From contig NZ_BMCU01000004.1 of the NCBI RefSeq assembly GCF_014635345.1, positions 408,442 through 472,441 on the forward strand: DNA of 64,000 bases, in the 5' to 3' direction. The position numbers and the translations under genes were made by a program. How positions within the stretch are numbered: position 1 is the first letter of the stretch; the number at the start of each line of letters is the position of its first letter. This DNA is from Rhodococcoides trifolii. Lineage in GTDB: Bacteria; Actinomycetota; Actinomycetes; Mycobacteriales; Mycobacteriaceae. The notes below the pieces were generated by a model. The model did no database searches and had not been told where the DNA came from. It saw only the letters and a list, made by a program, of their open reading frames with translations. Of the stretch, positions 1 through 9,602 are shown in pieces.

Positions 1-896
1 CGCACGGGCACGACGTCGGAGCCGACGCGTCGACGGCACGCATCCGCAGAATGGGCATCGCCTGGCTGATCCTGGTCGTCTTCTTCGCGCTCGAACTGAC
101 CGTCGGGCTCGTGATCGACTCGCTCGGTCTCATCGCGGACGCGGGCCATATGCTCACCGACGTCCTCGGTATGACGATGGGCCTGGTCGCCCTGACGCTC
201 GCGCGCCGCGGCAGCAATTCGGCGTCCCGCACCTTCGGATGGCACCGCGCCGAGGTCCTCACCGCCATCGCGAACGCCGTACTGCTGCTGGGTGTCGCGG
301 TGTGGATCCTGGTCGAGGCGATCGGCCGCATCGGTGAGGAGCCCGACATCCCCGGCGGCGTCATGGTGGCCGTCGCCACAGCCGGACTGGTCGCGAACAT
401 CGTCGTCATGATGCTGATCCGTGCCGACGCGAAGGACAGCATCGCCGTCCGCGGCGCCTACCTCGAAGTGCTGGCCGACGCGGTGGGCAGCGTCGGGGTT
501 CTGATCGCCGGCGTCCTTCTGATGATCTTCGGCTGGGCGTGGGTCGACATCGTCGTCGGTGTCGCGATCTCGGTCTGGGTGGTGCCGCGGGCGGTCAAGC
601 TGGCCGGGCAGTCCCTGCGCATCCTCACCCAGGCGAGCCCGTCGAGCGTCGACATCCCCGCGCTCGAAGCCGATCTCGCGGCGCTACCCGGTGTCGTCGA
701 CGTGCACGATCTGCACGTCTGGACCTTGACCACCGGCATGGACGTCGCGACGGTGCACATCACCTGCAACGGCTCGGGATCGGTGATGCTGGACAAGTCG
801 CGCACGGTGCTCGCGGGTTACGGTCTCGCGCACGCAACGGTGCAGGTGGAGCCGGCAGCCGAAGGCAAGCTGTGCAAGGACGAGCTGACCTGGTGA
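1..896 (+). CDS. Cation diffusion facilitator family efflux transporter (5'-truncated)
   Basis: This is a CzcD/ZitB-type cation diffusion facilitator, an inner-membrane exporter of divalent metals such as Zn or Co driven by proton exchange. The reading frame is open to the left edge of the window: an HGHD-containing stretch precedes the first internal ATG at 51, and His-rich N-termini are normal in this family, so the true start is probably outside the window. The first metal-site motif is intact (ADAGHMLTD). The second site reads EVLADAVGS, with Glu where many members have His. Several hydrophobic segments are followed by a C-terminal cytoplasmic domain containing VVDVHDLHVWTLTTG, which is typical of CDF proteins. 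The stop is the TGA at 894-896. The family call is strong; the metal cannot be told from the sequence. Confidence 0.9.
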   Translation, partial: HGHDVGADASTARIRRMGIAWLILVVFFALELTVGLVIDSLGLIADAGHMLTDVLGMTMGLVALTLARRGSNSASRTFGWHRAEVLTAIANAVLLLGVAVWILVEAIGRIGEEPDIPGGVMVAVATAGLVANIVVMMLIRADAKDSIAVRGAYLEVLADAVGSVGVLIAGVLLMIFGWAWVDIVVGVAISVWVVPRAVKLAGQSLRILTQASPSSVDIPALEADLAALPGVVDVHDLHVWTLTTGMDVATVHITCNGSGSVMLDKSRTVLAGYGLAHATVQVEPAAEGKLCKDELTW

Positions 897-925
897 CCCG
901 CTGACGTTGTGACCCGCTGACGTTG
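894..925. repeat. Two tandem copies of a 16-bp unit
   Basis: The unit TGACCCGCTGACGTTG occurs twice head to tail, and the first copy contains the stop codon of the cation transporter gene. It fills most of the gap between this gene and the convergent gene ending at 940. No function is evident. Confidence 0.7.
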
Positions 926-939
926 TGGCCCCCTGGGAG

Positions 940-1602
940 CTACCTGACGAGAAGCCACTGCTGGTCGTGCCGGTACATCGACGACCGCGTGGTCTCGCGA
1001 GGAATGGCGACGCCGTCCTTGGTGAGACGCGCCGACTTCGCGCCGAGTTGCACCGCCCGGCCGGCAATCCAGCGCCGACGGAAGAAGCCGCGCTTGCCCT
1101 GAACGCGGGCGCGCAGGCCCGGCATCTCGAGCATGGGCGACACTTCGATGCCGGGGACGGAGCCGGAGAAGAGGCGCGTGTCGTCGACGTACGCCTCGCC
1201 GACAAGCTCTCCTTCGGAGCCGCAGACGGTGGCTCGCCCGACGAGCGCGGTGCCCGTGTCGTCGCGAATCAGCGGGGTGGGCGATGCGGTGCCGGAGAGC
1301 GCCACCTTGGCCGCTCGCGATCCGGTGCCGGTGTGGAAGAGCTCGCTGGCGTCGCTGGCCGTCTCCGGGACGTAGGCCACTTCCATGTGCAGCCGCTCGG
1401 TGCGCAGCAGTCGGGTGAGCACCGCGGCGAGGGACGCGTCGGTGCCGAGCACGATGATGCGGGGGTTGTGCGCGGTGTCCATTTCGGCGAGGAGAGCGTC
1501 GCAGTCGTCCTTGGTCGGTACCTCCGGTGCGTCGAACAACGGAAGATCCGACAGCGCGATGGGAAGCAGTGGACTTCCACACTGCAGGACGAACGGAGTC
1601 AC
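940..1602 (-). CDS. Conserved actinobacterial protein of unknown function
   Basis: A 220-residue soluble protein with no signal peptide or membrane segment. Residues about 47-80 (PRIIVLGTDASLAAVLTRLL followed by a hydrophobic strand) look like a small alpha/beta nucleotide- or substrate-binding motif, and the C-terminal third is basic (RGFFRRRW and nearby residues). In mycobacteria a conserved protein of about this size (Rv0358) sits beside purA; this gene may be its counterpart, which is an inference from neighbourhood and size only. It is convergent with the cation transporter and divergent from the large LuxR-type regulator. I do not assign a function. Confidence 0.7.
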   Translation of the reverse strand: MTPFVLQCGSPLLPIALSDLPLFDAPEVPTKDDCDALLAEMDTAHNPRIIVLGTDASLAAVLTRLLRTERLHMEVAYVPETASDASELFHTGTGSRAAKVALSGTASPTPLIRDDTGTALVGRATVCGSEGELVGEAYVDDTRLFSGSVPGIEVSPMLEMPGLRARVQGKRGFFRRRWIAGRAVQLGAKSARLTKDGVAIPRETTRSSMYRHDQQWLLVR

Positions 1603-1855
1603 ACTTCCCCCTGATGGATGATTTCAAACGACTCCATCCACCATAAGTGCGACGCGAGATCATGCCACCCGATGAGGGGCCTCCGACGGTCTCGATTGCG
1701 CGTCTATTTCATAATTCAACGAGGAACGAACGCCGGCACCGGAAAATTGCTTCGCACAACTGTCGATCGCGTCGCTCGTGAACGGTGGGTTTCGGAGCCG
1801 AAAATACCGTTCTACGTGCTGTAATGCTGCCCGTACCGGTCTAGCATCGTCACCT

Positions 1856-4465
1856 ATGACTCACAGCTTTCCGCTGATTCGACGTGCGCTCGAATTCGAA
1901 GTCATCGCGTCCGCGCTCGAGCCCTCGACACTGCTGAATAACGCTGGGTGTGGTGTGGTGCTGACGGGTGCCGCGGGGGTCGGAAAGACGACGCTCGCAC
2001 GTGAGGTCACCAAGACGATGCCCGAACACGTCCGGTGGGTGGCCGGCACGGAGTCGGCTCGCAGCATTCCGTTGGGCGTCTTCGCTCACCTCGTCGGCTC
2101 GGGAACGTCGTCGGACCCCGTCGCCTTTCTCTCGTCGGCGCGCTCGGCTCTGCTCGACTCGAAGGAACCCGTCGTCATCGGAGTCGACGACGCCCACCTC
2201 CTGGACCAGTTGTCGGCGACGCTCCTGCACCAACTCGCCATCGACCGCGCCGTGCGGATCGTCGCGACCGTCCGGAGCGGGGAGGAGGTGCCCGACGCCG
2301 TCACCTCCCTGTGGAAGGACGGGCACCTGATGCGTGTCGATCTCACCGCCTTCACCCGCGAGCAGAGCATCGGGTTCATCGAGTCGGTGCTCGACGGTCC
2401 ACTGGAAGGCTTCAGCGCCGATCGCATGTGGGAGGCGAGCGGTGGCAACGCGCTCTTCCTGCGTCATCTCGTCGAAAGCGCCATCGAGGCGGGGACGCTG
2501 CGACGCTCCCGCGGTGTGTGGCAGCTGCGGGGCCGCACCGGAATCACCTCCGAACTCGCCTCGCTGCTGGAAAGCCGCATTCACAGCCTTCCCGACGAGG
2601 TGCTGCGCGCACTACAGCTGCTGACCTTCTGTGAGCCGTTGGATCTCAACGTTCTCAGTGAGACCGCCGGTGAAGAGGCGGTGGAGGAAGCCGAGCGACG
2701 TGGTCTGGTCCGGGTCTCCGAGACCGGCAACGATCTCGACGTCCGCTTCACCCACCCGCTGTTCGGCGAGGTGATCCGCGGACAGATCGGACGCGTGGCC
2801 GGGCGACGGTTACGCGGTCTGCTGGTGCGCGCACTGAAGGAGCGGCCGGTCTCCGGTGCCGTCGAGCGACTTCGGTTGGCGGAGTTGGCCCTCGACAGCG
2901 ACCAGAGTGTCAACGTGGACCTGTTGGCGAGCGCGAGCCAGGACGCGCTGGGGTTCGGCAAACTGGCCCTCGGCGAACGCCTCGCGCGCGCAGCCGTCAC
3001 CTCGGGCGGTGGATTCTCGGCCTCGGACCTGCTCGCGAGAGCGCTTCTGTGGCAGGGACATTCGCGGGACGCAGAAGACCTGCTGACAGCGTACGACCCC
3101 GATTCGCTCGACGAGGTGCAGCTCGTGCGCTGGGGGTCGTCGCGCGTGGCAAATCTGATGTGGGCGCGTGGGGATTCGGTCACCGCCGACACGGTTCTCG
3201 ACATCGTCCGTGAGCGGGTGACGAACCCGCACCTGCGGGCAATCGTGGACGGGGTCGCCTCGATCGTGCTCGTCTTCGAGAACAATCCCGTCGACGCCGA
3301 GAAGTTGGCCATGAGTGTTCTGGCGCAACGGAACTCGCTTCCCTGGGCAACGGGCTGGGCCGCTTTCGGCGCGGGATACGCCTTGGCGGTGCAGGGCAAG
3401 GGATCTCAGGTTCCGGCGGTCGCCGCTCAGGGCGCCGCCGTGCACGATCAGCTCGACGGACTGCTGCGTTTCCCGGCCGGGTTCGGTGAGGTGCTTGCGC
3501 TGCTGTTGACGGGCGACTTCGCTTCGGCCACAGCCAAGTCGACGGAGTTCCTGGACTTCTCCGTGACCGGTCAGTACCTGTCGTGGGGTCTGGCCAACGT
3601 CCATGTCGGGACCGTCGAGCTGGCCCGAGGCCAATGCGCTCGGGCCGCCAGCCGACTCGAACAAGCTCTGGCCGCACTCGATTCCGACGCGGACGCCGCC
3701 GGTTGGGCGTTTCCGGCGAGAGTCGGCTTGATACAGGCGTATTCGATGCTGGGCCGCGTGTCCGAGGCCGACGCGGTGTTGGTCACCGCCGACCAGAAGC
3801 GCGGGCGCCACCTCGCGGTGTTCGACGCGCAGCTCGAACTGTCGCGCGCGTGGCTCTCCGCCAACCGTGGTGAAACGACGGCCGCCGAGCGGCACGCTCG
3901 CCACGGCGCCGAGATTGCGCGCGACGCCGGACAGTTCGGTATCGAAGCGGTGCTGTTGCACAACGCCGTTCGCTTCGGCGACCGAACCTGCTCGGCCCGT
4001 CTGACCGAATTGGTCGGCCTATGCGACGGATCGCTGGTGCCACTCTTCGCGGCGCACGCGTCGGCAGCGGAGAACGCCGACGGTGACGAACTGATGCGTC
4101 TGTCGACAGAACTCGAGCGGCTCGGCGCCCTCCCCGACGCAGCGGACGCCGCCGCCCTGGCCGCGGTCACGTTCGCCGGCAAGGGTGAACGTCGGCGGGC
4201 AGCCGAGGCTGGAGTGAGTGCGCGGGCGCTGGCCGACCGATGCGACGGCGCGACGACGCCCAACCTCGTGGCGGCCGCCCACCCCCTGCCGTTGACCAGC
4301 CGCGAACGCGAAGTGGCCTCGATGGTCGGAAGTGGACTGTCGAACCGTGAGATCGCGCAGCGGCTCTTCGTGTCGGTGCGCACCGTGGAGGGACACATCT
4401 ATCGGGCCTGCACCAAGCTGGATGCGCCGGACCGCGGGTCGTTGGCACGGTTGGTGGAGGCGTAG
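1856..4465 (+). CDS. LuxR-family regulator of the large ATP-binding (LAL/MalT-like) type
   Basis: The 869-residue protein has an N-terminal STAND-type ATPase domain with a clear Walker A motif (GAAGVGKT, residues 38-45) and a Walker B-like VVIGVDDAH. A long helical middle region resembles tetratricopeptide repeats, and a C-terminal LuxR helix-turn-helix starts at LTSREREVASMVGSGLSNRE and continues through TVEGHIY. Such proteins are signal-dependent transcription activators; the ligand is unknown. I chose the ATG at 1856 over the in-frame ATG at 1778 because the extra 26 residues are low-complexity and unlike the family, and the conserved part begins just after 1856. A TAGCAT hexamer ends 9 bases upstream, which could be a -10 box and would give a very short leader. 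Palindromic repeats follow the stop. Confidence 0.88.
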   Translation: MTHSFPLIRRALEFEVIASALEPSTLLNNAGCGVVLTGAAGVGKTTLAREVTKTMPEHVRWVAGTESARSIPLGVFAHLVGSGTSSDPVAFLSSARSALLDSKEPVVIGVDDAHLLDQLSATLLHQLAIDRAVRIVATVRSGEEVPDAVTSLWKDGHLMRVDLTAFTREQSIGFIESVLDGPLEGFSADRMWEASGGNALFLRHLVESAIEAGTLRRSRGVWQLRGRTGITSELASLLESRIHSLPDEVLRALQLLTFCEPLDLNVLSETAGEEAVEEAERRGLVRVSETGNDLDVRFTHPLFGEVIRGQIGRVAGRRLRGLLVRALKERPVSGAVERLRLAELALDSDQSVNVDLLASASQDALGFGKLALGERLARAAVTSGGGFSASDLLARALLWQGHSRDAEDLLTAYDPDSLDEVQLVRWGSSRVANLMWARGDSVTADTVLDIVRERVTNPHLRAIVDGVASIVLVFENNPVDAEKLAMSVLAQRNSLPWATGWAAFGAGYALAVQGKGSQVPAVAAQGAAVHDQLDGLLRFPAGFGEVLALLLTGDFASATAKSTEFLDFSVTGQYLSWGLANVHVGTVELARGQCARAASRLEQALAALDSDADAAGWAFPARVGLIQAYSMLGRVSEADAVLVTADQKRGRHLAVFDAQLELSRAWLSANRGETTAAERHARHGAEIARDAGQFGIEAVLLHNAVRFGDRTCSARLTELVGLCDGSLVPLFAAHASAAENADGDELMRLSTELERLGALPDAADAAALAAVTFAGKGERRRAAEAGVSARALADRCDGATTPNLVAAAHPLPLTSREREVASMVGSGLSNREIAQRLFVSVRTVEGHIYRACTKLDAPDRGSLARLVEA

Positions 4466-4496
4466 GGCGTGCGCCGCAGCTCGGCTCCGCTCCGCT

Positions 4497-4551
4497 CCGA
4501 CTCAGGGGCACCCTCACACCGATAGATCGACTGAATGTGCCCCTGACTCGG
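4497..4551. repeat. Palindromic repeat family A, copy 1
   Basis: The inverted arms CCGACTCAGGGGCAC and GTGCCCCTGACTCGG pair with one mismatch around a loop containing GATAGATCGACTGAAT. It lies 31 bases after the LuxR-type gene stop. The same element recurs at 4573, and inside fas at 25829 and, in opposite orientation, at 28032. It might act as a terminator but lacks a clear U-tract. Confidence 0.85.
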
Positions 4552-4560
4552 AGCAAGTAG

Positions 4561-6057
<1,497 letters not shown>

Positions 6058-6209
6058 CGCAGTCAAACGGGGGACATGCCGTCGTTCGGTCGGAGGAATC
6101 TGTCCCATATCACAAACTCGCGGCTGTTTTGTCGTGCTTGTTCGGCGCCTGTAGTTGATACTGGTGTCAGGCACCGCTTGGTCGGTGTCACAGGAGCAAA
6201 GGCAGAGCG

Positions 6210-6563
6210 ATGCTTGGTACCTATCCAGGGTTCGATGTGTTCGTCGCCGTGTTCGAGCGCTTCGAGTACGAACACCCGTGGATCGGGCAGCAGGTCGGTG
6301 AGTTCATGCTCGGCCCGCGCGGCGGAGGGATTCTGGAGTTCCAGAACGCCACGGTGTTCACCCTCCCGGACGGCGGCGCGCACGCGGTGCAGGGCGAGAT
6401 CCTGGAGTGGTACCTCGGTTACGGCGGGGCCAGTGGACCTCTCGGATACCCGATCAGCAACGAGAAGCGCACGCCCACAGGGCATGGGCGATACAACACA
6501 TTCGAGAACGGGACCGTGGCGTGGCTTCCGAGCGTGGGCGCGTTCCTGATGGGTGCCACGTAA
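6210..6563 (+). CDS. Small LGFP-repeat protein
   Basis: The 117-residue protein carries LGFP-type repeats: one clear unit (SGPLGYPISNEKRTPTGHGR followed by YNTFENGTVAW) and an earlier weaker unit (LGPRGGGILEFQNATVF). LGFP repeats occur in actinobacterial cell-envelope proteins, including mycolyltransferase fusions, and are thought to bind the cell wall. This copy has no signal peptide or membrane segment and no catalytic domain, so its location is unclear. It follows purA by about 150 bases and is convergent with the methyltransferase gene. Confidence 0.75.
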   Translation: MLGTYPGFDVFVAVFERFEYEHPWIGQQVGEFMLGPRGGGILEFQNATVFTLPDGGAHAVQGEILEWYLGYGGASGPLGYPISNEKRTPTGHGRYNTFENGTVAWLPSVGAFLMGAT

Positions 6564-6576
6564 GCCTGAGTCCGTC

Positions 6577-7116
6577 TCAGAACAGCGTCGGTTCCTCGAA
6601 CCCCGCAACACCTTCTGCGGCAAGGATTTTGGCCTTGGTCGCCGCCCCGCCGGGTGCGGAGAAACCGCCCACCTCTGTCCCCGCGCCCAAGATCCGATGG
6701 CACGGCACCACGATGGGAACCGGGTTGCGGCCCAGGGCTCGTCCCACTGCCTGTGCCGCCTTCGGCCGCCCGATGAGCGCCGCCACCTGGCCGTACGTCA
6801 GGGTGCGTCCCCGCGGGATCGTGCGGGTGACGGCGTAGACCTCGCGGTCGAAGCTCGGCAGGTGGTCGAGTGCGACGGGGATGGCGCCGAGGTCGACGGC
6901 GTCGCCCGCGAGCAGTGCGCGGATACCGTCGACGGCGGTCCGTGCGAGGGGTGTGGGTTCGGACTCGAGTCCGGTCAGGGACCGAACGTCGTCTTCGGGG
7001 AGGGCCACCGTGACGATCGCGTCGTCGTTCCACCCCACCCCGCACGTCCCGAAGGCGGTGTCGAAGAGGTGGAAGCCGGTCGCGTTCACACCACCGAGTA
7101 TGACTGGACTTGTCAT
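6577..7116 (-). CDS. ogt: Methylated-DNA--protein-cysteine methyltransferase (O6-methylguanine repair)
   Basis: A suicide DNA-repair protein that moves the alkyl group from O6-alkylguanine to its own cysteine. The 179-residue protein has the variable N-terminal domain and the conserved C-terminal domain with IPRGRTLTYGQVAALIGRP, AVGRALGRNPVPIVVPCHR (active-site PCHR) and GGFSAPGGAATKAKILAAEG. It is an Ogt-type protein with no Ada N-terminal domain. The gene is divergent from the MocR-type regulator, and the two starts are only about 30 bases apart. A second, cysteine-lacking relative lies at 15224. Confidence 0.93.
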   Translation of the reverse strand: MTSPVILGGVNATGFHLFDTAFGTCGVGWNDDAIVTVALPEDDVRSLTGLESEPTPLARTAVDGIRALLAGDAVDLGAIPVALDHLPSFDREVYAVTRTIPRGRTLTYGQVAALIGRPKAAQAVGRALGRNPVPIVVPCHRILGAGTEVGGFSAPGGAATKAKILAAEGVAGFEEPTLF

Positions 7117-7139
7117 CGGGGTCCAGCGCCCCCGATACT
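7110..7139 (+). promoter_or_regulatory. Probable promoter of the MocR-type gene (leaderless)
   Basis: TTGTCA at 7110-7115 and GATACT at 7134-7139 are separated by 18 bases. Initiation about 7 bases after the -10 would fall on the A of the ATG at 7146, so the mRNA is probably leaderless. The -35 overlaps the start codon region of the divergent methyltransferase gene. Confidence 0.55.
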
Positions 7140-7145
7140 GGCATC

Positions 7146-8594
7146 ATGACCTCCCGCGTACTGGGTGCCACCACCTTGGCCCGAGATCTGGGCCAGTGGC
7201 GCCCCGGTGACGGCGTGAAGGGCCGCCCGACCTACCGCGCCCTGGCCGACGGCGTGCGTTTGCTGGTGCACGACGGCCGTATCCCGCTGGGGGTGGCGCT
7301 GCCCAGCGAACGTGACCTCGCCGGTGTTCTGAAGCTGTCGCGCACCACGGTCACCAACTCGTACGCACTGCTGCGCGACGAGGGATACCTGCTGAGCCGT
7401 CAGGGATCTCGCAGCACCGTGTCGTTGCCGGCGTCGGCGCGCATGCAGGTGATGTCTACGGCGCGTTTGCCTTCCGCCTATCCGGGCCTCACGATCGACA
7501 TGTCGCACGCTGCGATGGGTGCGCCGTCGGATGCGATGCTCGCGTCGTATACGTCCGCGCTGCAAGCACTTCCGACGTATCTTGCCGGGCACGGGATGGA
7601 GCCGGTCGGACTGGCCGTGCTGCGCGCAGCGATCGCGCGTCGGTACGACGAGCGAGGTCTGCCGACGAGCCCCGACCAGATCATGGTCACCAGCGGCGCG
7701 CAACACGCGTGGCGATTGTTGCTGGGTGTGTCGTCGACGCGGGGGGACCGCGTTCTCATCGAGCACCCCACCTACCCCAACGCGATAGAAGCGTTGCGGC
7801 GCACGGGCGCTCGGCCGGTTCCCGTTCCGCTGCGGCCGGGACCCGACCACTGGGATCTGGCAGCGGTGCGGAGCGCAGCGCAGCAGACGGGCGCGCGAAT
7901 CGCGTACACGCTGCCCGACTTTCACAATCCCACCGGCGCGGTCCTCGGCGCGGAGGGCAGGGCCGAACTCGCGTCCATCGCCCGGGAGCAGTCGATGATG
8001 CTGGTCGTCGACGAGACGATGGCCGAGTTGTGGCTCGACGAGGCGCCGCCGCCTCCGGTCGCGTCGTTCGCCAACGAGTCGACGACGACGGTGGTGACGA
8101 TCGGGTCGGCGTCCAAGTCGTTCTGGGGTGGTTTGCGGGTGGGCTGGATCCGAGCCAAACCGTCGCTGATCGCCCGTCTGGCGAGTTCACGCGCTGCCTT
8201 GGACATCGGCACACCGATCATGGATCAGCTGGCGTGCGCGGCGCTGTTGGACGATCACGAGGCGGTTCTCGGACCGCGGCGGGAGGAGTTGCGACGACAA
8301 CGCGGCGTCCTGGCCGGTGCGGTGCGCGATCAGCTGCCGGGGTGGGATTTCGAGGCGGCTCCGGGCGGGCTGTCTCTCTGGCTGCAGATGCCGGAGGAGT
8401 TGTCGACGGCGTTGGCCGCGATCGCGCCGAGCCATGGGGTGATTCTCGCCGCGGGGCCACGGTTCGGGGTCGAGGGCGCGTTCGAGAGATTCCTCCGCCT
8501 TCCGTTCGCTCGCATTCCCGAAGAATTGACTGCGGCGGTCACGGGTGTCGCATCGGCGTATCGGGCGCTGGCTCCGAGTCACGCGGTTTTCTGA
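7146..8594 (+). CDS. MocR/PdxR-type regulator (GntR helix-turn-helix fused to aminotransferase-like domain)
   Basis: The 482-residue protein has a GntR winged helix at the N-terminus (PTYRALADGVRLLVHDGRIP, then LPSERDLAGVLKLSRTTVTN) and, after a linker, a fold-type I aminotransferase domain. The domain shows the PLP-lysine motif GSASKSFWGGLRVGW and the upstream DFHNPTG and LVVDETMAEL stretches. Proteins of this build usually sense PLP or an amine and regulate a neighbouring gene, often in vitamin B6 or amino-acid metabolism. The start at 7146 was chosen because it begins at the family-like part and fits the promoter; an in-frame ATG at 7110 lies within the -35. No obvious target gene is adjacent apart from the divergent methyltransferase. 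Confidence 0.88.
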   Translation: MTSRVLGATTLARDLGQWRPGDGVKGRPTYRALADGVRLLVHDGRIPLGVALPSERDLAGVLKLSRTTVTNSYALLRDEGYLLSRQGSRSTVSLPASARMQVMSTARLPSAYPGLTIDMSHAAMGAPSDAMLASYTSALQALPTYLAGHGMEPVGLAVLRAAIARRYDERGLPTSPDQIMVTSGAQHAWRLLLGVSSTRGDRVLIEHPTYPNAIEALRRTGARPVPVPLRPGPDHWDLAAVRSAAQQTGARIAYTLPDFHNPTGAVLGAEGRAELASIAREQSMMLVVDETMAELWLDEAPPPPVASFANESTTTVVTIGSASKSFWGGLRVGWIRAKPSLIARLASSRAALDIGTPIMDQLACAALLDDHEAVLGPRREELRRQRGVLAGAVRDQLPGWDFEAAPGGLSLWLQMPEELSTALAAIAPSHGVILAAGPRFGVEGAFERFLRLPFARIPEELTAAVTGVASAYRALAPSHAVF

Positions 8595-8610
8595 AAAGTC
8601 GAAATGGCTC

Positions 8611-8772
8611 TCAGTGCGCGCCGTGAATGTCCTTTTCCAGTTCGGCAATGTCCCAGTCGACAAAGGACCCGAGCTCCTCGCGGTCGGCGCGCGCCACGGT
8701 ACGGCCGAGGACGAGCGCCACGAGAATGGCGACCGCCGTCCACAGCGACAATGCGATCCACAACCAGGTCAC
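8611..8772 (-). CDS. Small single-pass membrane protein
   Basis: With a GTG start at 8772, the product is 53 residues: one membrane segment (WLWIALSLWTAVAILVALVL) followed by a charged tail (GRTVARADREELGSFVDWDI and beyond). The frame is open further upstream to an ATG at 8958, but that extension overlaps the oppositely oriented DUF3072 gene and is not protein-like. A GAGGAT stretch upstream of the GTG could serve as a weak ribosome site. It lies tail-to-tail with the MocR-type gene. I do not recognise the family. Confidence 0.6.
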   Translation of the reverse strand: MTWLWIALSLWTAVAILVALVLGRTVARADREELGSFVDWDIAELEKDIHGAH

Positions 8773-8874
8773 CCATTGTTTGTAGCATCCTCGGCTGATT
8801 TTTTGCTGTGAACCCTGAGTACGTTTTGGACTCGAACGAATAAACAGGACCGAGACCTGCTTCTCGCGTGGGAG

Positions 8875-8880
8875 TACAAT
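8875..8880 (+). promoter_or_regulatory. Probable -10 box of the DUF3072 gene
   Basis: TACAAT ends 7 bases before the ATG at 8888, so transcription would begin at or next to the start codon. No ribosome-binding site is present in between, which fits a leaderless mRNA. The -35 region is weak. Confidence 0.5.
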
Positions 8881-8887
8881 CGAACGC

Positions 8888-9103
8888 ATGAGCGAATCCA
8901 CATCGAACCAGAACAACGTCGACCAGAACCCGGAGAAGGACCCGTCCGACTGGGTCACCGGCGACGAGCCAATGACCGGACCGCAGAAGAGCTACCTCGA
9001 AACGCTGGCACGCGAGGCCGGCGAAGAGATCGAGGGCACGCCGAACAAGGCCGAGGCGTCGGAACTGATCGACAAGCTTCAGTCGAAGACCGGCCGCGGC
9101 TAG
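8888..9103 (+). CDS. DUF3072 domain protein
   Basis: A 71-residue acidic protein. After a short Asn/Gln-rich start it contains the DUF3072 core: DWVTGDEPMTGPQKSYLETL, then AREAGEEIEGTPNKAEASELIDKL. Members are small cytoplasmic proteins of unknown function widespread in actinobacteria and proteobacteria; the core resembles a short helical SAP-like or DUF3072 hairpin. It is probably monocistronic, read from the leaderless promoter just upstream. The stop is followed at once by three tandem 14-bp repeats. Confidence 0.82.
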   Translation: MSESTSNQNNVDQNPEKDPSDWVTGDEPMTGPQKSYLETLAREAGEEIEGTPNKAEASELIDKLQSKTGRG

Positions 9104-9145
9104 ACCGGTTTCAGCTGACCGGTTTCAGCTAACCGGTTTCGGCTA
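9104..9145. repeat. Three tandem copies of a 14-bp unit
   Basis: The unit ACCGGTTTCAGCTG repeats three times with small changes in the last positions. It fills the whole gap between the convergent DUF3072 and HxlR genes and includes the HxlR stop codon. Confidence 0.75.
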
Positions 9146-9517
9146 ACGCCGTGCGTCGTACTCGATCCGCGCCGCGGCCACCGTCGGGACGTGCTCTTCC
9201 ACCACTCGGATGAGACTCGTCAGATGGTCGGCCACGGCGCGGCCCAGTGGGGTGAGGCTGTATTCGACCTTCGGCGGGATTGCTTCGAGCACGGTGCGCA
9301 CCACGAGGCCGTCGCGTTCGAGCGTCTGAAGAGTTTGGGACAGCATGCGCTCGCTCACGCCGTCTACCCGGCGGCGCAGGGCGCTGAATCGATAGTCGCT
9401 CTCCGCGAGTGCCGCGAGGGCCAGCACGCCCCATCTGCTGGTGGCGGACTGGAGCGTCTCGCGCGACAGGCAGCCCCGCGCGAACACGTCTGCCTCCAAA
9501 GTCGGGTCGTCCATCAC
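9143..9517 (-). CDS. HxlR-family transcriptional regulator
   Basis: The 124-residue winged-helix protein has the HxlR layout: an N-terminal cysteine (RGCLSRETLQSATSRWGVLAL, Cys16), a recognition region FSALRRRVDGVSERMLSQTL, then LERDGLVVRTV and the wing VEYSLTPLGRAVADHL. Many HxlR proteins (YodB, QorR, HypR) sense quinones or aldehydes through such a cysteine. It is divergent from a QorB-like reductase, an arrangement seen repeatedly for this pair, so it probably represses that gene until an electrophile is present. The start shown is the ATG at 9517; a second ATG follows directly. Confidence 0.9.
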   Translation of the reverse strand: MMDDPTLEADVFARGCLSRETLQSATSRWGVLALAALAESDYRFSALRRRVDGVSERMLSQTLQTLERDGLVVRTVLEAIPPKVEYSLTPLGRAVADHLTSLIRVVEEHVPTVAAARIEYDARR

Positions 9518-9537
9518 TCCAGGCTAACAGCTTCGGT

Positions 9538-9561
9538 TGCACTGCATTAAAAGTAAGTGCA
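9538..9561. promoter_or_regulatory. Candidate HxlR operator over the qorB-like promoter
   Basis: TGCACT and AGTGCA form a perfect 6-bp inverted repeat with a 12-base AT-rich spacer. A TTGCAC at 9537 and CATGAT at 9560, 17 bases apart, could be the -35 and -10 of the reductase gene, so a bound dimer would block the polymerase. Confidence 0.45.
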
Positions 9562-9602
9562 TGATGATCAGGAAGCGAAACCCTGACGTGCCTGGAGGAA
9601 TC

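Noticed and set aside
8773..8958. N-terminal extension of the small membrane protein gene to an ATG at 8958
   Set aside because: The extension overlaps the start and promoter of the divergent DUF3072 gene and has no family-like pattern.
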